DNA of 64,000 nt from GWF2-38-69 sp965228125 (GCA_965228125.1 OZ245791.1:1736001-1800000), one strand, 5' to 3'; counted from the first letter of the stretch, positions 43,814-52,817 are shown. Notes: generated by a model from the letters alone, not told the origin. Numbers and translations: made by a program.

Positions 43814-45154
43814 ATGAGTTATGTAAAAGACGCATTAAACGGGCTGCACAAACAAGTTCCTCATGAAAAAGAATTTCTACAGGCAGCAACAGAGGTTTAC
43901 TCATCGCTGGAACCAGTCGTAGAAAGAGACCCTTCGTATAGAAAATTCAAAGTTCTGGAAAGGATGGCCATTCCTGAGCGTATTATTACATTCAGAGTAT
44001 CATGGCTTGATGACAATAATGAAACTCAGGTGAATACTGCATACAGAATTCAGTTTAATGGCGAAATAGGCCCATACAAAGGCGGCCTTCGTTTTCATCC
44101 TTCGGTAAACTTAAGCATACTTAAATTCTTAGGATTTGAGCAGATATTCAAAAACAGCTTAACCGGTCTTGCAATGGGCGGCGGAAAAGGTGGAAGCGAT
44201 TTCGATCCAAAAGGAAAATCTGATTATGAGGTAATGAGATTCTGTCAAAACTTTATGAGGGAACTTTACAGACATATTGATGCGGACACAGACGTGCCTG
44301 CAGGGGATATCGGCGTAGGCGGAAGAGAAATAGGATTTCTTTATGGGCAATATAAGAAAATTGAAAACCTGCATACAGGCGTTCTTACAGGAAAGGGCGT
44401 TTCATGGGGCGGAAGTTTGATCAGGCCTGAAGCTACAGGATATGGTGCTACATATTTCATGGATGAAATGCTTAAGACAAAAAATCAATCTGTAGAAGGG
44501 AAAACAGCACTTGTTTCAGGTTCAGGGAATGTCGCCCAATACACAATTGAGAAGATCAGCCAGCTCGGCGGAAAAGTGGTGTCTGTTTCCGATTCAAACG
44601 GAACAATTATCGACAAAGATGGCATTTGTGGAGAAAAACTGAAATTCATTCAGGAACTTAAAGAAGTAAAACGCGGAAGAATTAAAGAATACGCTGACAA
44701 ATTCAAATCTGCTCAATATGTAGAAGGTAAACGCCCGTGGGGACTTGTGCCTGCCGAACTTGCTTTCCCCTCTGCTACACAAAATGAAATATCAGGGGAA
44801 GAAGCAAAGTCTCTTGTTAAGAACGGTTGTGTAGGGGTGTCTGAAGGAGCAAATATGCCTTCTACTCCTGAAGCTGTCGAAGTATTCCTTGAAAACAAAG
44901 TCCTTTTCGGCCCTGGCAAAGCAGCTAATGCAGGCGGTGTAGCAGTCTCAGGACTTGAAATGGCTCAGAATTCACAAAGACAAAACTGGACTCATAAGGA
45001 AGTTGATCAGAGACTTCGCCAGATTATGGTTAATATTCATAATTCTGCATACAAAGCCGCTGAAGAATATGGTACTCCCGGAAACTATGTGAACGGAGCA
45101 AACATTGCCGGGTTCAAGAAAGTTGCTGAAGCCATGATAGCAATGGGAATCTAA
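43814..45154 (+). CDS. gdhA: NADP-specific glutamate dehydrogenase
   Basis: A 446-residue GdhA of the hexameric small type. Motifs: 'PERIITFRVSWLDDNNETQVNTAYRIQFN', 'GPYKGGLRFHPSVNLSILKFLGFEQIFKNSLTGLAMGGGKGGSDFDPKGKSD' with the catalytic lysines, 'DTDVPAGDIGVGGREIGFL' and the nucleotide-binding 'ALVSGSGNVAQYTIEKISQLGGKVVSVSDS'. It reductively aminates 2-oxoglutarate when ammonium is ample, complementing GS-GOGAT. AGGAG lies 9 nt before the ATG. It is followed by a strong terminator. Confidence 0.96.
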   Translation: MSYVKDALNGLHKQVPHEKEFLQAATEVYSSLEPVVERDPSYRKFKVLERMAIPERIITFRVSWLDDNNETQVNTAYRIQFNGEIGPYKGGLRFHPSVNLSILKFLGFEQIFKNSLTGLAMGGGKGGSDFDPKGKSDYEVMRFCQNFMRELYRHIDADTDVPAGDIGVGGREIGFLYGQYKKIENLHTGVLTGKGVSWGGSLIRPEATGYGATYFMDEMLKTKNQSVEGKTALVSGSGNVAQYTIEKISQLGGKVVSVSDSNGTIIDKDGICGEKLKFIQELKEVKRGRIKEYADKFKSAQYVEGKRPWGLVPAELAFPSATQNEISGEEAKSLVKNGCVGVSEGANMPSTPEAVEVFLENKVLFGPGKAANAGGVAVSGLEMAQNSQRQNWTHKEVDQRLRQIMVNIHNSAYKAAEEYGTPGNYVNGANIAGFKKVAEAMIAMGI

Positions 45155-45178
45155 TCGAATTTAGCCTGACTAAATTTC

Positions 45179-45210
45179 AAGCGCGACTTCGGTCGCGCTT
45201 TTATTTTACA
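45179..45210 (+). terminator. Intrinsic terminator of gdhA
   Basis: AAGCGCGAC and GTCGCGCTT form a 9-bp stem with a TTCG loop (45179-45200), followed by TTATTTTA. It lies 25 bp after the gdhA stop and may also serve the converging ribH gene. Confidence 0.9.
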
Positions 45211-45212
45211 TC

Positions 45213-45680
45213 CTAAAGGATTTTAAGAAGATTTGCCATTTCGATAGCTGCTACAGATGCGTCATAACCTTTATTACCTGATTTTGTGCCTGCTCTTTCA
45301 ATCGCCTGTTCGATGCTTTCCGTAGTAAGAACTCCGAAAATTACAGGAATTCCGCTGTCAAGAGAAACTTTGGCTATTCCTTTTGACATCTCGCTTGCCA
45401 CAAAATCGAAGTGCGGAGTTGAACCTCTTATCACGGTTCCCAAACAGATTATCGCATTAAACCTTGCTGATTCGGCCATTTTCTTTGCCGCAAGCGGAAT
45501 TTCAAAAGCTCCCGGCACCCATGTTATTTCAATATCGGACTCAATGGCACCGTGTCTTACCAACCCATCAATTGCTCCGCCAAGCAGCTTGCTACTTATA
45601 AATTCATTAAATCTTCCGATAATTATTCCAAACTTTAAGCCTTTTGCAATTAAATCGCCCTGATTAATTTTGATGTTCAT
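45213..45680 (-). CDS. ribH: 6,7-dimethyl-8-ribityllumazine synthase
   Basis: A 155-residue lumazine synthase. It shows 'KFGIIIGRFNEFISSKLLGGAIDGLVRHG', 'EITWVPGAFEIPLAAKKMAES', 'ICLGTVIRGSTPHFDFVASEMSKGI' (catalytic His region) and 'VIFGVLTTESIEQAIERAGTKSGNKG'. It condenses the RibBA products into lumazine, the RibE substrate. It is the last gene of ribD-ribE-ribBA-ribH. Confidence 0.96.
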   Translation of the reverse strand: MNIKINQGDLIAKGLKFGIIIGRFNEFISSKLLGGAIDGLVRHGAIESDIEITWVPGAFEIPLAAKKMAESARFNAIICLGTVIRGSTPHFDFVASEMSKGIAKVSLDSGIPVIFGVLTTESIEQAIERAGTKSGNKGYDASVAAIEMANLLKIL

Positions 45681-45728
45681 AATTATACCTTTTTAGTCTT
45701 GTTAATAACTTGTTGATAACCAAACTGC

Positions 45729-46931
45729 TTATTTGATTTCAAGTAGATGCCCCATCTTATCTTTCTTCGTTTTCAAATATTTGTAATTAGCCTCATTTTC
45801 GCCCTCTTGAAGAGGAACTCTCTCTACTACTTCCAAGCCATATCCGCTCAATCCAACGATTTTTTTAGGGTTGTTGGTAAGTGCTCTGATTTTCCTTACT
45901 CCAAGGTCATAAAGAATTTGTGCACCAATGCCATATTCTCTTAAATCCGCGGGAAAACCAAGTTCCACATTAGCTTCTACTGTATCCCTGCCTTTGTCCT
46001 GAAGCGAATATGCCCGAATCTTGTTTATCAGCCCTATACCTCTTCCTTCCTGGCGCATATAAAGCAAAACACCTTTTCCTTCTTTGTTTATTTTGGATAA
46101 GGCAACCTCGAGCTGGTCTCCGCAATCACATCTAAGTGAATGAAAAGCATCGCCGGTCAGGCATTCTGAGTGAACACGTACTAAAATTGGTTCGTCAGAT
46201 GGGACTATTTCACCCTTTACCAAAGCTACATGATGTTCACCGTTTATAATATTTTCGTAGCCAACAATTTTAAAATCACCATGCTTTGTGGGCATAACTG
46301 CTTCGGCTATGCGCCTAACTAGTTTTTCACTCTTCTTTCTGAATTCGATTAGCTTTTCAATAGTAATTATTTTAAGTGAATGGTTTTTTGCAAATTCTAT
46401 AAGTTGCGGAGTTCTTGCCATTGTCCCGTCACTATTCATAATTTCGCAAATTACACCAGCGCTGAACAAACCTGCAATAGTTACTATGTCAACTGAAGCT
46501 TCAGTGTGGCCGGCCCTTTCAAGGACACCTCCTTTTTTTGCTATCAAAGGGAAAATATGCCCCGGTCTTTTAAAGCTTGACACTTTCGCCAAAGGATTTG
46601 CCAATTCTCTTGCTGTTGTTGCTCTCTCGAACGCAGATATTCCCGTCGTTGAAGAAACATGGTCAACTGTAACTGTAAATGCGGTACTGTATTTGTCTTC
46701 ATTTTTTTCGATCATTCTATTAAGGCTGAGTGCTTCTGCTCTGGCTTGAGTAATAGGAACACAGATCATTCCCCTCCCGTAACTGGCCATAAAATTAATA
46801 GTTTCTGCTGTTGCCTTTTCGGCTGCCATGACAAGGTCTCCCTCATTTTCTCTATCCTCGTCATCAATGACAATAATCATCTTTCCCGATTTAATATCTA
46901 TAAGTGCCTCATCTATCGTATTGAAACTCAT
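45729..46931 (-). CDS. ribBA: Bifunctional DHBP synthase / GTP cyclohydrolase II
   Basis: A 400-residue fusion. The N-terminal RibB domain (about 1-200) has 'MIIVIDDEDRENEGDLVMAAEKA', 'RPGHIFPLIAKKGGVLERAGHTEASVD'. The C-terminal RibA domain (about 205-400) has the zinc site 'HSECLTGDAFHSLRCDCGDQLEVAL', 'YMRQEGRGIGLINKIRAYSLQDKG' and 'LYDLGVRKIRALTNNPKKIVGL'. It starts riboflavin synthesis from ribulose 5-phosphate and GTP. It lies 21 bp after ribE. Confidence 0.96.
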   Translation of the reverse strand: MSFNTIDEALIDIKSGKMIIVIDDEDRENEGDLVMAAEKATAETINFMASYGRGMICVPITQARAEALSLNRMIEKNEDKYSTAFTVTVDHVSSTTGISAFERATTARELANPLAKVSSFKRPGHIFPLIAKKGGVLERAGHTEASVDIVTIAGLFSAGVICEIMNSDGTMARTPQLIEFAKNHSLKIITIEKLIEFRKKSEKLVRRIAEAVMPTKHGDFKIVGYENIINGEHHVALVKGEIVPSDEPILVRVHSECLTGDAFHSLRCDCGDQLEVALSKINKEGKGVLLYMRQEGRGIGLINKIRAYSLQDKGRDTVEANVELGFPADLREYGIGAQILYDLGVRKIRALTNNPKKIVGLSGYGLEVVERVPLQEGENEANYKYLKTKKDKMGHLLEIK

Positions 46932-46952
46932 AAATTCTCCCGCTCTGATTTA

Positions 46953-47612
46953 CTAGGCAAATCCATGTTCTTCAAGGAAATGCTTGTCAAGTTTTGAGTC
47001 TGTTGCAGTGTCATCGTATTTTCTTTCTGAAATGAACCTCTCTATATATTTTCCAACAATATCACATTCGATATTTACTTCATCCCCGACATTTTTAAAG
47101 CCTAAAGTCGTAAGTTTCGCCGTTAAAGGTATCAACGAAACACCAAAGCTTTCAAAATCAACAAAAGTTACAGTCAAACTTATTCCGTCAATAGCTACAG
47201 AGCCTTTCTGTACAATATATCTAAGTATTTCATGTTTAGCTTTAAAGGACATAAGAATCGCATTTTGTTCGGTACTCTTATCTTTTATGGTGCTTACCCC
47301 ATCTACGTGCCCGCTTACAATATGTCCTCCAAACCTGTCTGAAATACTAAGAGCTCTTTCGAGGTTTAACCCGTCGTTATGTTTAAGTTTTCCAAGATTG
47401 GATATCCTAAGAGTTTCAGGCATTACATCTGCGCAAAATGAGCTTGAATCGAAATCAGTTACAGTTAAGCAGACTCCATTTACCGCAATACTGTCACCGA
47501 TCTTTACCCCTTCAAGCACGCTCTTGCAATCTACCCGAATTACAAATGAATTGCTGCCCGAGCGTTTAATGCATTTAAAAAATCCAAGTTCCTCAATTAT
47601 TCCTGTAAACAT
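46953..47612 (-). CDS. ribE: Riboflavin synthase alpha chain
   Basis: A 219-residue protein with two lumazine-binding repeats. The N-terminus 'MFTGIIEELGFF' is diagnostic. The first repeat has 'IGDSIAVNGVCLTVTDFD', then 'GGHIVSGHVDGVSTI', and the second has 'GSVAIDGISLTVTFVDFESFGVSLIPLTAKLTTLG'. It dismutates lumazine to riboflavin. The tail after residue 195 is extra low-complexity sequence. Position between ribD and ribBA is standard. Confidence 0.95.
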   Translation of the reverse strand: MFTGIIEELGFFKCIKRSGSNSFVIRVDCKSVLEGVKIGDSIAVNGVCLTVTDFDSSSFCADVMPETLRISNLGKLKHNDGLNLERALSISDRFGGHIVSGHVDGVSTIKDKSTEQNAILMSFKAKHEILRYIVQKGSVAIDGISLTVTFVDFESFGVSLIPLTAKLTTLGFKNVGDEVNIECDIVGKYIERFISERKYDDTATDSKLDKHFLEEHGFA

Positions 47613-47627
47613 AATTTCTCCAGCGTA

Positions 47628-48722
47628 TTAAAGATAACCTTCAATTAAAATGTCATGCCCGAATTTCTTTATTTCGCAATCCCTGATGGAATAAGCTTCA
47701 TTAATTGAAGAAACCCCTTCACCTTCAAAAGCTGTTTTGGCTTGCACTCCCCCTACAATTTTAGGTGCTACAAACATAAGGACTTTGTCTACTATTCCAG
47801 CTTTTAACGCCGAATAATTAAGGGTCCCTCCGCCCTCTATGAGAACACTGTCTATCTGCATATTGTAGAGCTCTTCCGTCAGCTTGCCTAAATCTACATT
47901 GCCGTCTTTTCCTGCAGCATTGACAATCTTAACATTCTTATCTTTCAGCTGTTTGAGTTTTTCCTTCGACAACACACCTGATACAGCCAAAATCATAGGC
48001 GAGTTCAATGAACTGGTTATAACTTTGGCATTTAATGGAATACGTGCATCGCTGTCTATTACTATTCTGACAGGATCTCTGCCTTTATTATCCGGCAGCC
48101 TCGTCGTCAAGGCCGGATCATCCTGCAAAATTGTATTTATTCCGACCATAATGGCAGAAAACCTATTCCTCAAATTATGAACAAAAAGCCTGGATTCCTC
48201 ATTTGTAATCCATTTTGAGTCGCCTGTTCTTGTGGCAATCTTTCCATCAAGAGTCATAGCGCTCTTTATCATAACAAATGGTTTCTTCTTCGTTATGTAT
48301 TTTATAAAAATTTCATTTAATTTTTGGGACTCTTTCTCCATTACGCCTTTAAGAATTTTTATTCCGGCCTTTTTAAGTAATAATATTCCAGTGCCTGAGA
48401 CAAGAGGATTAGGATCTGTCATCCCTATTACCACTTTTCCGACTCTGGCTTTTATCAACGCATCGGCACAGGGCGGGGTTCTCCCGAAATGCGAACAAGG
48501 TTCGAGATTCACATAAACTGTGCTTCCACAAGAATCTTCACTCAGGCTGTTCAGGGCTTCTATTTCGGCATGCGGCCCTCCCAATACCTTGTGATACCCC
48601 TCTCCGATAATTCTTTGATTTTTAACTATAACAGCACCAACAAGGGGATTAGGATTAGTCCTGCCCCACCCCAATCTGGCTAGGTCAAGCGCCTGAGACA
48701 TATAAAAATTATGTTTTTCCAT
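47628..48722 (-). CDS. ribD: Bifunctional riboflavin deaminase/reductase RibD
   Basis: A 364-residue fusion. The N-terminal deaminase has zinc ligands in 'VLGGPHAEIEALN' and 'VNLEPCSHFGRTPPCADALIKA'. The C-terminal reductase has 'PFVMIKSAMTLDGKIATRTGDSKWITNEESR' and 'VLIEGGGTLNYSALKAGIVDKV'. It is the first gene of the riboflavin operon. The 159-bp upstream gap shows no FMN riboswitch, so regulation is of another kind. Start is ATG at 48722. Confidence 0.96.
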   Translation of the reverse strand: MEKHNFYMSQALDLARLGWGRTNPNPLVGAVIVKNQRIIGEGYHKVLGGPHAEIEALNSLSEDSCGSTVYVNLEPCSHFGRTPPCADALIKARVGKVVIGMTDPNPLVSGTGILLLKKAGIKILKGVMEKESQKLNEIFIKYITKKKPFVMIKSAMTLDGKIATRTGDSKWITNEESRLFVHNLRNRFSAIMVGINTILQDDPALTTRLPDNKGRDPVRIVIDSDARIPLNAKVITSSLNSPMILAVSGVLSKEKLKQLKDKNVKIVNAAGKDGNVDLGKLTEELYNMQIDSVLIEGGGTLNYSALKAGIVDKVLMFVAPKIVGGVQAKTAFEGEGVSSINEAYSIRDCEIKKFGHDILIEGYL

Positions 48723-48881
48723 ATTGCATAGACTTTGGTTAAATACGAACTTTTAATTCTAATATCAATTAGCATAAAAGACAATTTTAAAAGTTTTAAC
48801 TTCTTAAGGTATTGCCTTTTCGCTGTTTTTTAATATGATTTCTTTTTATCATAATATATTCAATTTCAATGGAGAAAACCT

Positions 48882-49583
48882 ATGAAAAGACCGCTTCTTT
48901 TAACATCGTTGCTGTTTGCCATGACATTTTCATGCATTGCTCTTCCTAAAACAATAATGATATTTCGCCATTCTGAAGGATACTATGTTCCAGCTAAGAA
49001 GGCTGAAATGGGGCCTTGCCTTTCAAAAGAAGGCTATTACAGGACATATTCTTTTTTTAAATATTATCTGGATGTCATTGTTAAAGAGAAAGCTATACCT
49101 TTTCCAGATTATATTTTTGCGCCTAGCCCATATGACAAACACGCAAAGTACAATATGGCTAGCAGTGTAAGACATATTCAGACATTAGCCCCTCTGGTAA
49201 CATGGATGTATGAACATAGGCCGGACACCACGAAGGACGATCTTCTCCTGATTCCTTATAGAGCTTCAGAATGTTCAAAAATGGCAAAACTCTTAGTCCA
49301 TGCCGACTATCTGGATAATAAAACAGTTCTTATTTGCTGGACACATGACTATATAGCTGACATTATAAACAGCATCAGCAAGTTTTCAGGATATAAACTA
49401 CGTCCAGATGCCGATTTCGAAAAGTGGAAAGGCAATGACTTTGGCTCCATAGTTTTCCTCACATTTGATAAAGAGAAAAAAACAATTGATTGCGATGAAA
49501 TTTCAAATGCTTATAATGTGCCTAAAACAGAAGAGGAAAAACAAGCATTGGAAAAATGGTTCTTTTCCCAGTTTATTCAGTGA
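48882..49583 (+). CDS. Exported histidine-phosphatase-like protein
   Basis: A 233-residue secreted protein (signal peptide 'LLLTSLLFAMTFSCIALP', a possible lipobox-free cleavage). The body fits the histidine phosphatase superfamily: 'MIFRHSEGYY' (RHx-type phosphohistidine site), 'CLSKEGYYRTYSFFKYYL', 'SVRHIQTLAPLVTWM' (Ser-x-x-Arg...Gln-Thr) and 'VLICWTHDYIADIINSI' with the second His. The first motif is RHSE in place of the classical RHGE. GGAG lies 9 nt before the ATG. Substrate unknown. The next gene starts 20 bp after its stop. Confidence 0.75.
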   Translation: MKRPLLLTSLLFAMTFSCIALPKTIMIFRHSEGYYVPAKKAEMGPCLSKEGYYRTYSFFKYYLDVIVKEKAIPFPDYIFAPSPYDKHAKYNMASSVRHIQTLAPLVTWMYEHRPDTTKDDLLLIPYRASECSKMAKLLVHADYLDNKTVLICWTHDYIADIINSISKFSGYKLRPDADFEKWKGNDFGSIVFLTFDKEKKTIDCDEISNAYNVPKTEEEKQALEKWFFSQFIQ

Positions 49584-49603
49584 CGTAAAAATTCGTTAAT
49601 TAT

Positions 49604-50416
49604 ATGATAGTCATTGACTCAGGAAAGATACACCGCCAATACATAAAAGACCTTTGGATATACAGAGAGTTATTCTGGCTTCTCTCTTGGAGAGATATTC
49701 TAGTCAGGTACAAACAAACTGTTATCGGTATAGCATGGAGCGTACTAAGGCCGCTTCTGACCATGATAGTGTTTACTATTATTTTTGGAAAATTAGCTAA
49801 AATGCCGTCAGATGGAATGCCATACTCTGTAATGGTCTTTGCGGCTATGCTTCCATGGCAATTCTTCAGCAACACCTTATCGGAAGGCGGTAATTCTCTG
49901 CTAAGTAATGAAAAACTTATTTCCAAAGTTTATTTCCCAAGAATAATTATTCCGACTACCTCAATGATAGTAAGCTTAATAGATTTCTTAATATCTTTTG
50001 CACTCCTTGCTTTACTAATGATTTTCACTGGCTTTTTACCCTCGTGGAAGATTGTTTTTATGCCTATTTTTCTTGCACAGGCTATAATCCTCTCTCTTGG
50101 CTTAACTTTCTTTATTTCAGCTATGAACGTCAAATACCGCGATTTCCGTTACGTTCTACCGTTCATTATTCAGTTCGGCCTATATATTTCTCCTGTTGGG
50201 TTTTCCTCTTCTATCATTCCCGAAAAATGGCGACTGCTATACTACTTAAACCCCATGGCAGGAGTGATTGATTCGTTCAGATGGTGCATCAGCGGACTTC
50301 AAGAAAACATTAATATCAGCGGATGCTTAGTCTCACTTACAGTAACAATAATAGTTTTTATAATCGGTGTGACATATTTCAGAAATGCTGAACGTGAATT
50401 TGCCGATATAATTTAA
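49604..50416 (+). CDS. ABC-2 type polysaccharide/polyol-phosphate export permease
   Basis: A 270-residue permease of the Wzm/TagG type with six membrane segments. It opens 'LFWLLSWRDILVRYKQTVIGIAWSVLRPLLTMIVFTIIFGKLAKMPSDGMPY', the usual start of this family, and includes 'LPWQFFSNTLSEGGNSLLSNEKLISKVYFPRIIIPTT' and 'SPVGFSSSIIPEKWRLLYYLNPMAGVIDSFRWCI'. It would form a channel for O-antigen, teichoic acid or another glycan. The matching ATPase (Wzt/TagH) is normally the next gene, but here the next gene is a spermidine-synthase-like protein; the ATPase must be elsewhere. Confidence 0.9.
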   Translation: MIVIDSGKIHRQYIKDLWIYRELFWLLSWRDILVRYKQTVIGIAWSVLRPLLTMIVFTIIFGKLAKMPSDGMPYSVMVFAAMLPWQFFSNTLSEGGNSLLSNEKLISKVYFPRIIIPTTSMIVSLIDFLISFALLALLMIFTGFLPSWKIVFMPIFLAQAIILSLGLTFFISAMNVKYRDFRYVLPFIIQFGLYISPVGFSSSIIPEKWRLLYYLNPMAGVIDSFRWCISGLQENINISGCLVSLTVTIIVFIIGVTYFRNAEREFADII

Positions 50417-50422
50417 GTCTCA

Positions 50423-51367
50423 ATGAGGAGCTCTCCGATTAAATTCTTTTGTTCTTTGTTTTTGAGCGTTATTTTTGGGACATCGTGCTTTGCCGCTTAT
50501 CCTCCCCTTAAAGCTTCAACGGCTTCATCTTTATCCAATGCATGGTATTATATACTCTACCCTCTTAACTTCGTTTTGCCGCACCCTGCAGCTCAAAGAA
50601 ATATTTATGAAGTTCAGACCCAATACAATCATATACGGGTATACGAAAGCGATACAGGATTAAGATATCTTGTTTTTCTTCCTGAAAATGGATATCAAAG
50701 CGTTTTTGATACAAAAAAACCTGACACATTAGTTTCAGACTACGCTAAATATACTTTTCTGGCTTTAGCCGCACTTGGACAAACTCCCAGAAAAGTCCTC
50801 TTTGTCGGTATGGGCGGAGCAATAATGCCCTCGTACTTCAGAAAACATTACCCTGAAGCTGGCATAGACATTGTAGAGTTAGATGCAGATATACCTTCCA
50901 TTGCGCATGAATTCTTTGGTTTTAATCCTGACAATAAGACTCAGATATTAATCGAAGACGGCAGAAAATACATAGATGAGACAAACGTAAAGTATGACAT
51001 TATTTTTCTGGATGTTTATGATGCGGAAACCATTCCTGCTCAGTTCACAACACAGGAATTTTTTCATAATGTACGAAAAGACTTAAACAAAGATGGAGTA
51101 CTTTCTATTAATTTGGCTAATCTCGGAGATGAGTTTGTATATCATATACTATCGGCTATACTCCTGGAATTCCCTGATACTTATATTTTTCTGACGGACA
51201 GGAAAACAAATTTTATCACAATATCCACCATGGACAGCAAGCTAACTTTTTCTGACATAGAGAATCATGCAAGTAAACTCGACTCCACCGGAACTTTCAA
51301 TATAAACTTCTCGGAAATGCTTAGTAACAGGGTTATCTATAAGAATATTTTCAACGGAACACTTTAG
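50423..51367 (+). CDS. Exported spermidine-synthase-like (SAM-fold) protein
   Basis: A 314-residue protein with an N-terminal signal peptide ('KFFCSLFLSVIFGTSCFAAYPP') and a Rossmann-type methyltransferase core. SAM/dcSAM motifs are 'VLFVGMGGAIMPSYFRKHYPEAGIDIVELDADI', 'ILIEDGRKYI' and 'YDIIFLDVYDAETIPAQFTTQEFFHNVRKDLNKDGVLSINLA'. The N-terminal strand 'YNHIRVYE...LRYLVF' matches spermidine-synthase-like proteins. Whether it uses dcSAM or is catalytic at all is not known; an exported SAM-fold enzyme is unusual because SAM is cytoplasmic. The gene begins 6 bp after the ABC permease. Some proteins of this group are membrane-anchored fusions. Confidence 0.78.
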   Translation: MRSSPIKFFCSLFLSVIFGTSCFAAYPPLKASTASSLSNAWYYILYPLNFVLPHPAAQRNIYEVQTQYNHIRVYESDTGLRYLVFLPENGYQSVFDTKKPDTLVSDYAKYTFLALAALGQTPRKVLFVGMGGAIMPSYFRKHYPEAGIDIVELDADIPSIAHEFFGFNPDNKTQILIEDGRKYIDETNVKYDIIFLDVYDAETIPAQFTTQEFFHNVRKDLNKDGVLSINLANLGDEFVYHILSAILLEFPDTYIFLTDRKTNFITISTMDSKLTFSDIENHASKLDSTGTFNINFSEMLSNRVIYKNIFNGTL

Positions 51368-51758
51368 TTAAAATCTTGTTGAGAGTGGAACTTTCATTTG
51401 CTTCCTGAAAGGCTTTTCAGCATTTTTAAAAATGTTACAGATGTAAGCACAAACAAAAAGGATAAATGAAAAAATTTATTTTTCTTACGCTAATCAGCAC
51501 TGAAATATAGTAGAGACCTCTACACAACTCCAGATAATCTTCGAAATATATCTAGTGCCTGAACGAAAACCCCTATTTTTTTTTGGCAGCAACTTTTTCA
51601 GATGTCAGCAAGCATGCCAAAATGGCATCTAAAAGTCAAAAAACAGCAAGGGGTTTTAATGCGTCAGATTTTTTCAACAAATTTTCGTTCAATTTGGGGG
51701 TGAAGTTACAATAGCTTGCAGTGCAAGTTATTATATTTCATTTAGTTATTTTGTAGAA
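51368..51758. other. 391-bp non-coding stretch beside the insertion element
   Basis: No gene was seen. It holds a small possible terminator for the spermidine-synthase-like gene (CTGAAA-GGCT-TTTCAG at 51405-51420, then T-rich), a palindrome GTAGAG-AC-CTCTAC (51510-51523), and the nested inverted repeat structure listed separately at 51560-51691. Confidence 0.6.
51560..51691. repeat. Nested inverted repeats, possible end of the insertion element
   Basis: TGAACGAAAA (51560-51569) is repeated in inverted form as TTTTCGTTCA (51682-51691). Inside it AAAACCCC (51566-51573) faces GGGGTTTT (51650-51657), and ATGCCA-AAA-TGGCAT (51614-51628) forms an inner hairpin. The word AACGAAAA also occurs in inverted orientation beyond the other end of the transposase gene (about 53386-53393), so this may be a terminal structure of the element or an independent MITE-like insert. 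Confidence 0.5.
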
Positions 51759-52817
51759 TCATGCAGCTTTTGCTGATTCTTTTTTTTGCTTTAGTCCGGC
51801 TTTGATTGCCTGAGAGCGTTTCAGTTTAGCGATTTCCTGTTGCTGCAGTTCTGCTCCGAGTTTCTGAATATTTCTGGCTAGCACAGCCATAGCGACATAG
51901 CGTTTAAACCCTTTGATACCACGATCCGGACAATAGTCCAACCCATGATTTTCCAGAGCGTTGATTGCTGATTCTACTGCCTGATGTTTTTTGCGTGCCT
52001 TTTGGAATTCTTCAGATTCCTGTCGTTTGCGGTCTGCTTGTGAAAGACGGCCTTTCTTTGCTATGGCCGGCACAGGAATAACTGCTTTGAGCTTTTCCTG
52101 ATTTTCAGGCGACCAGAACCCTTTGTCAGTACTGCATGAATGGAGTTTGGGAAAACGATTTTTAGCATCGGAAATCAACTCCTGAGCAACTGTTGAATCA
52201 CCGGCTTTTTCCATTACCATATGAGTCAAAATAAAACCGTGGTGATCTTCTACTATTCCCACTCGCAACCCAAGTTCCTGGGGAGTTCCGGCTTTGCCTT
52301 TGCAAATCCACTCGGAATGAGGTTCAAAAATGGAAAAGTTCTTATCTTCATGGGGTATTATCTCTCCTTTTAAAACTCTGCGCTCTACAAGACTGATCTG
52401 ATGTCTGGCATCTGCTGAGAACTTGTCAATTTCTACAGTTTGAGCTGCTGTCATAATTGTTGCAGTTTTCTGGCTTAAGACTATTTGTGCCATTTCTGAT
52501 ACGCGGTTAGTCAATTTTATTGCCTGTTTAAGGTAGTTGGTGTGTGCATCCTTTATGTCCTGTACTTTCTGCGACTGTTTAAATGGATTTTTCGAAGTGG
52601 AATGTTTTAATTTTTCACAGTAATGCTTTTGGCTGCGAAGTTTCTTCAGCAGAAACTTCGCTTGTCTCCATGCTGAAATGTCATATTCGTCGCAGAGACG
52701 AGCGCTAAGTTCCACGCTCTTGCGTACTGCATCATAAAGCAGATTGATGTCTGTCGGAAAATGAATATTAGTTTCAACGACGAAACTATCGCACCTGCCC
52801 CGAAGTTCTCCAGCATT
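51759..52817 (-). CDS. ISNCY-type transposase, C-terminal part (after frameshift)
   Basis: The frame is open from 52817 to the stop at 51759. It begins 'NAGELRGRCDSFVVETNIHFPTDINLLYDAVRK', directly continuing the other piece in sequence sense, and carries 'LVERRVLKGEIIPHEDKNFSIFEPHSEW', 'LRVGIVEDHHGFILTHMVMEKAGDSTVAQELISDAKNRFP' and 'CSTDKGFWSPENQEKL', which are DDE-type catalytic regions. The first candidate start in this frame, GTG at 52715, has no good ribosome-binding site, so the piece is not an independent gene. It ends with a Lys-rich tail. Confidence 0.75.
   Translation of the reverse strand, partial: NAGELRGRCDSFVVETNIHFPTDINLLYDAVRKSVELSARLCDEYDISAWRQAKFLLKKLRSQKHYCEKLKHSTSKNPFKQSQKVQDIKDAHTNYLKQAIKLTNRVSEMAQIVLSQKTATIMTAAQTVEIDKFSADARHQISLVERRVLKGEIIPHEDKNFSIFEPHSEWICKGKAGTPQELGLRVGIVEDHHGFILTHMVMEKAGDSTVAQELISDAKNRFPKLHSCSTDKGFWSPENQEKLKAVIPVPAIAKKGRLSQADRKRQESEEFQKARKKHQAVESAINALENHGLDYCPDRGIKGFKRYVAMAVLARNIQKLGAELQQQEIAKLKRSQAIKAGLKQKKESAKAA

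Noticed and set aside
48723..48881. FMN riboswitch in front of ribD
   Set aside because: None of the conserved RFN segments are visible in the 159-bp gap.
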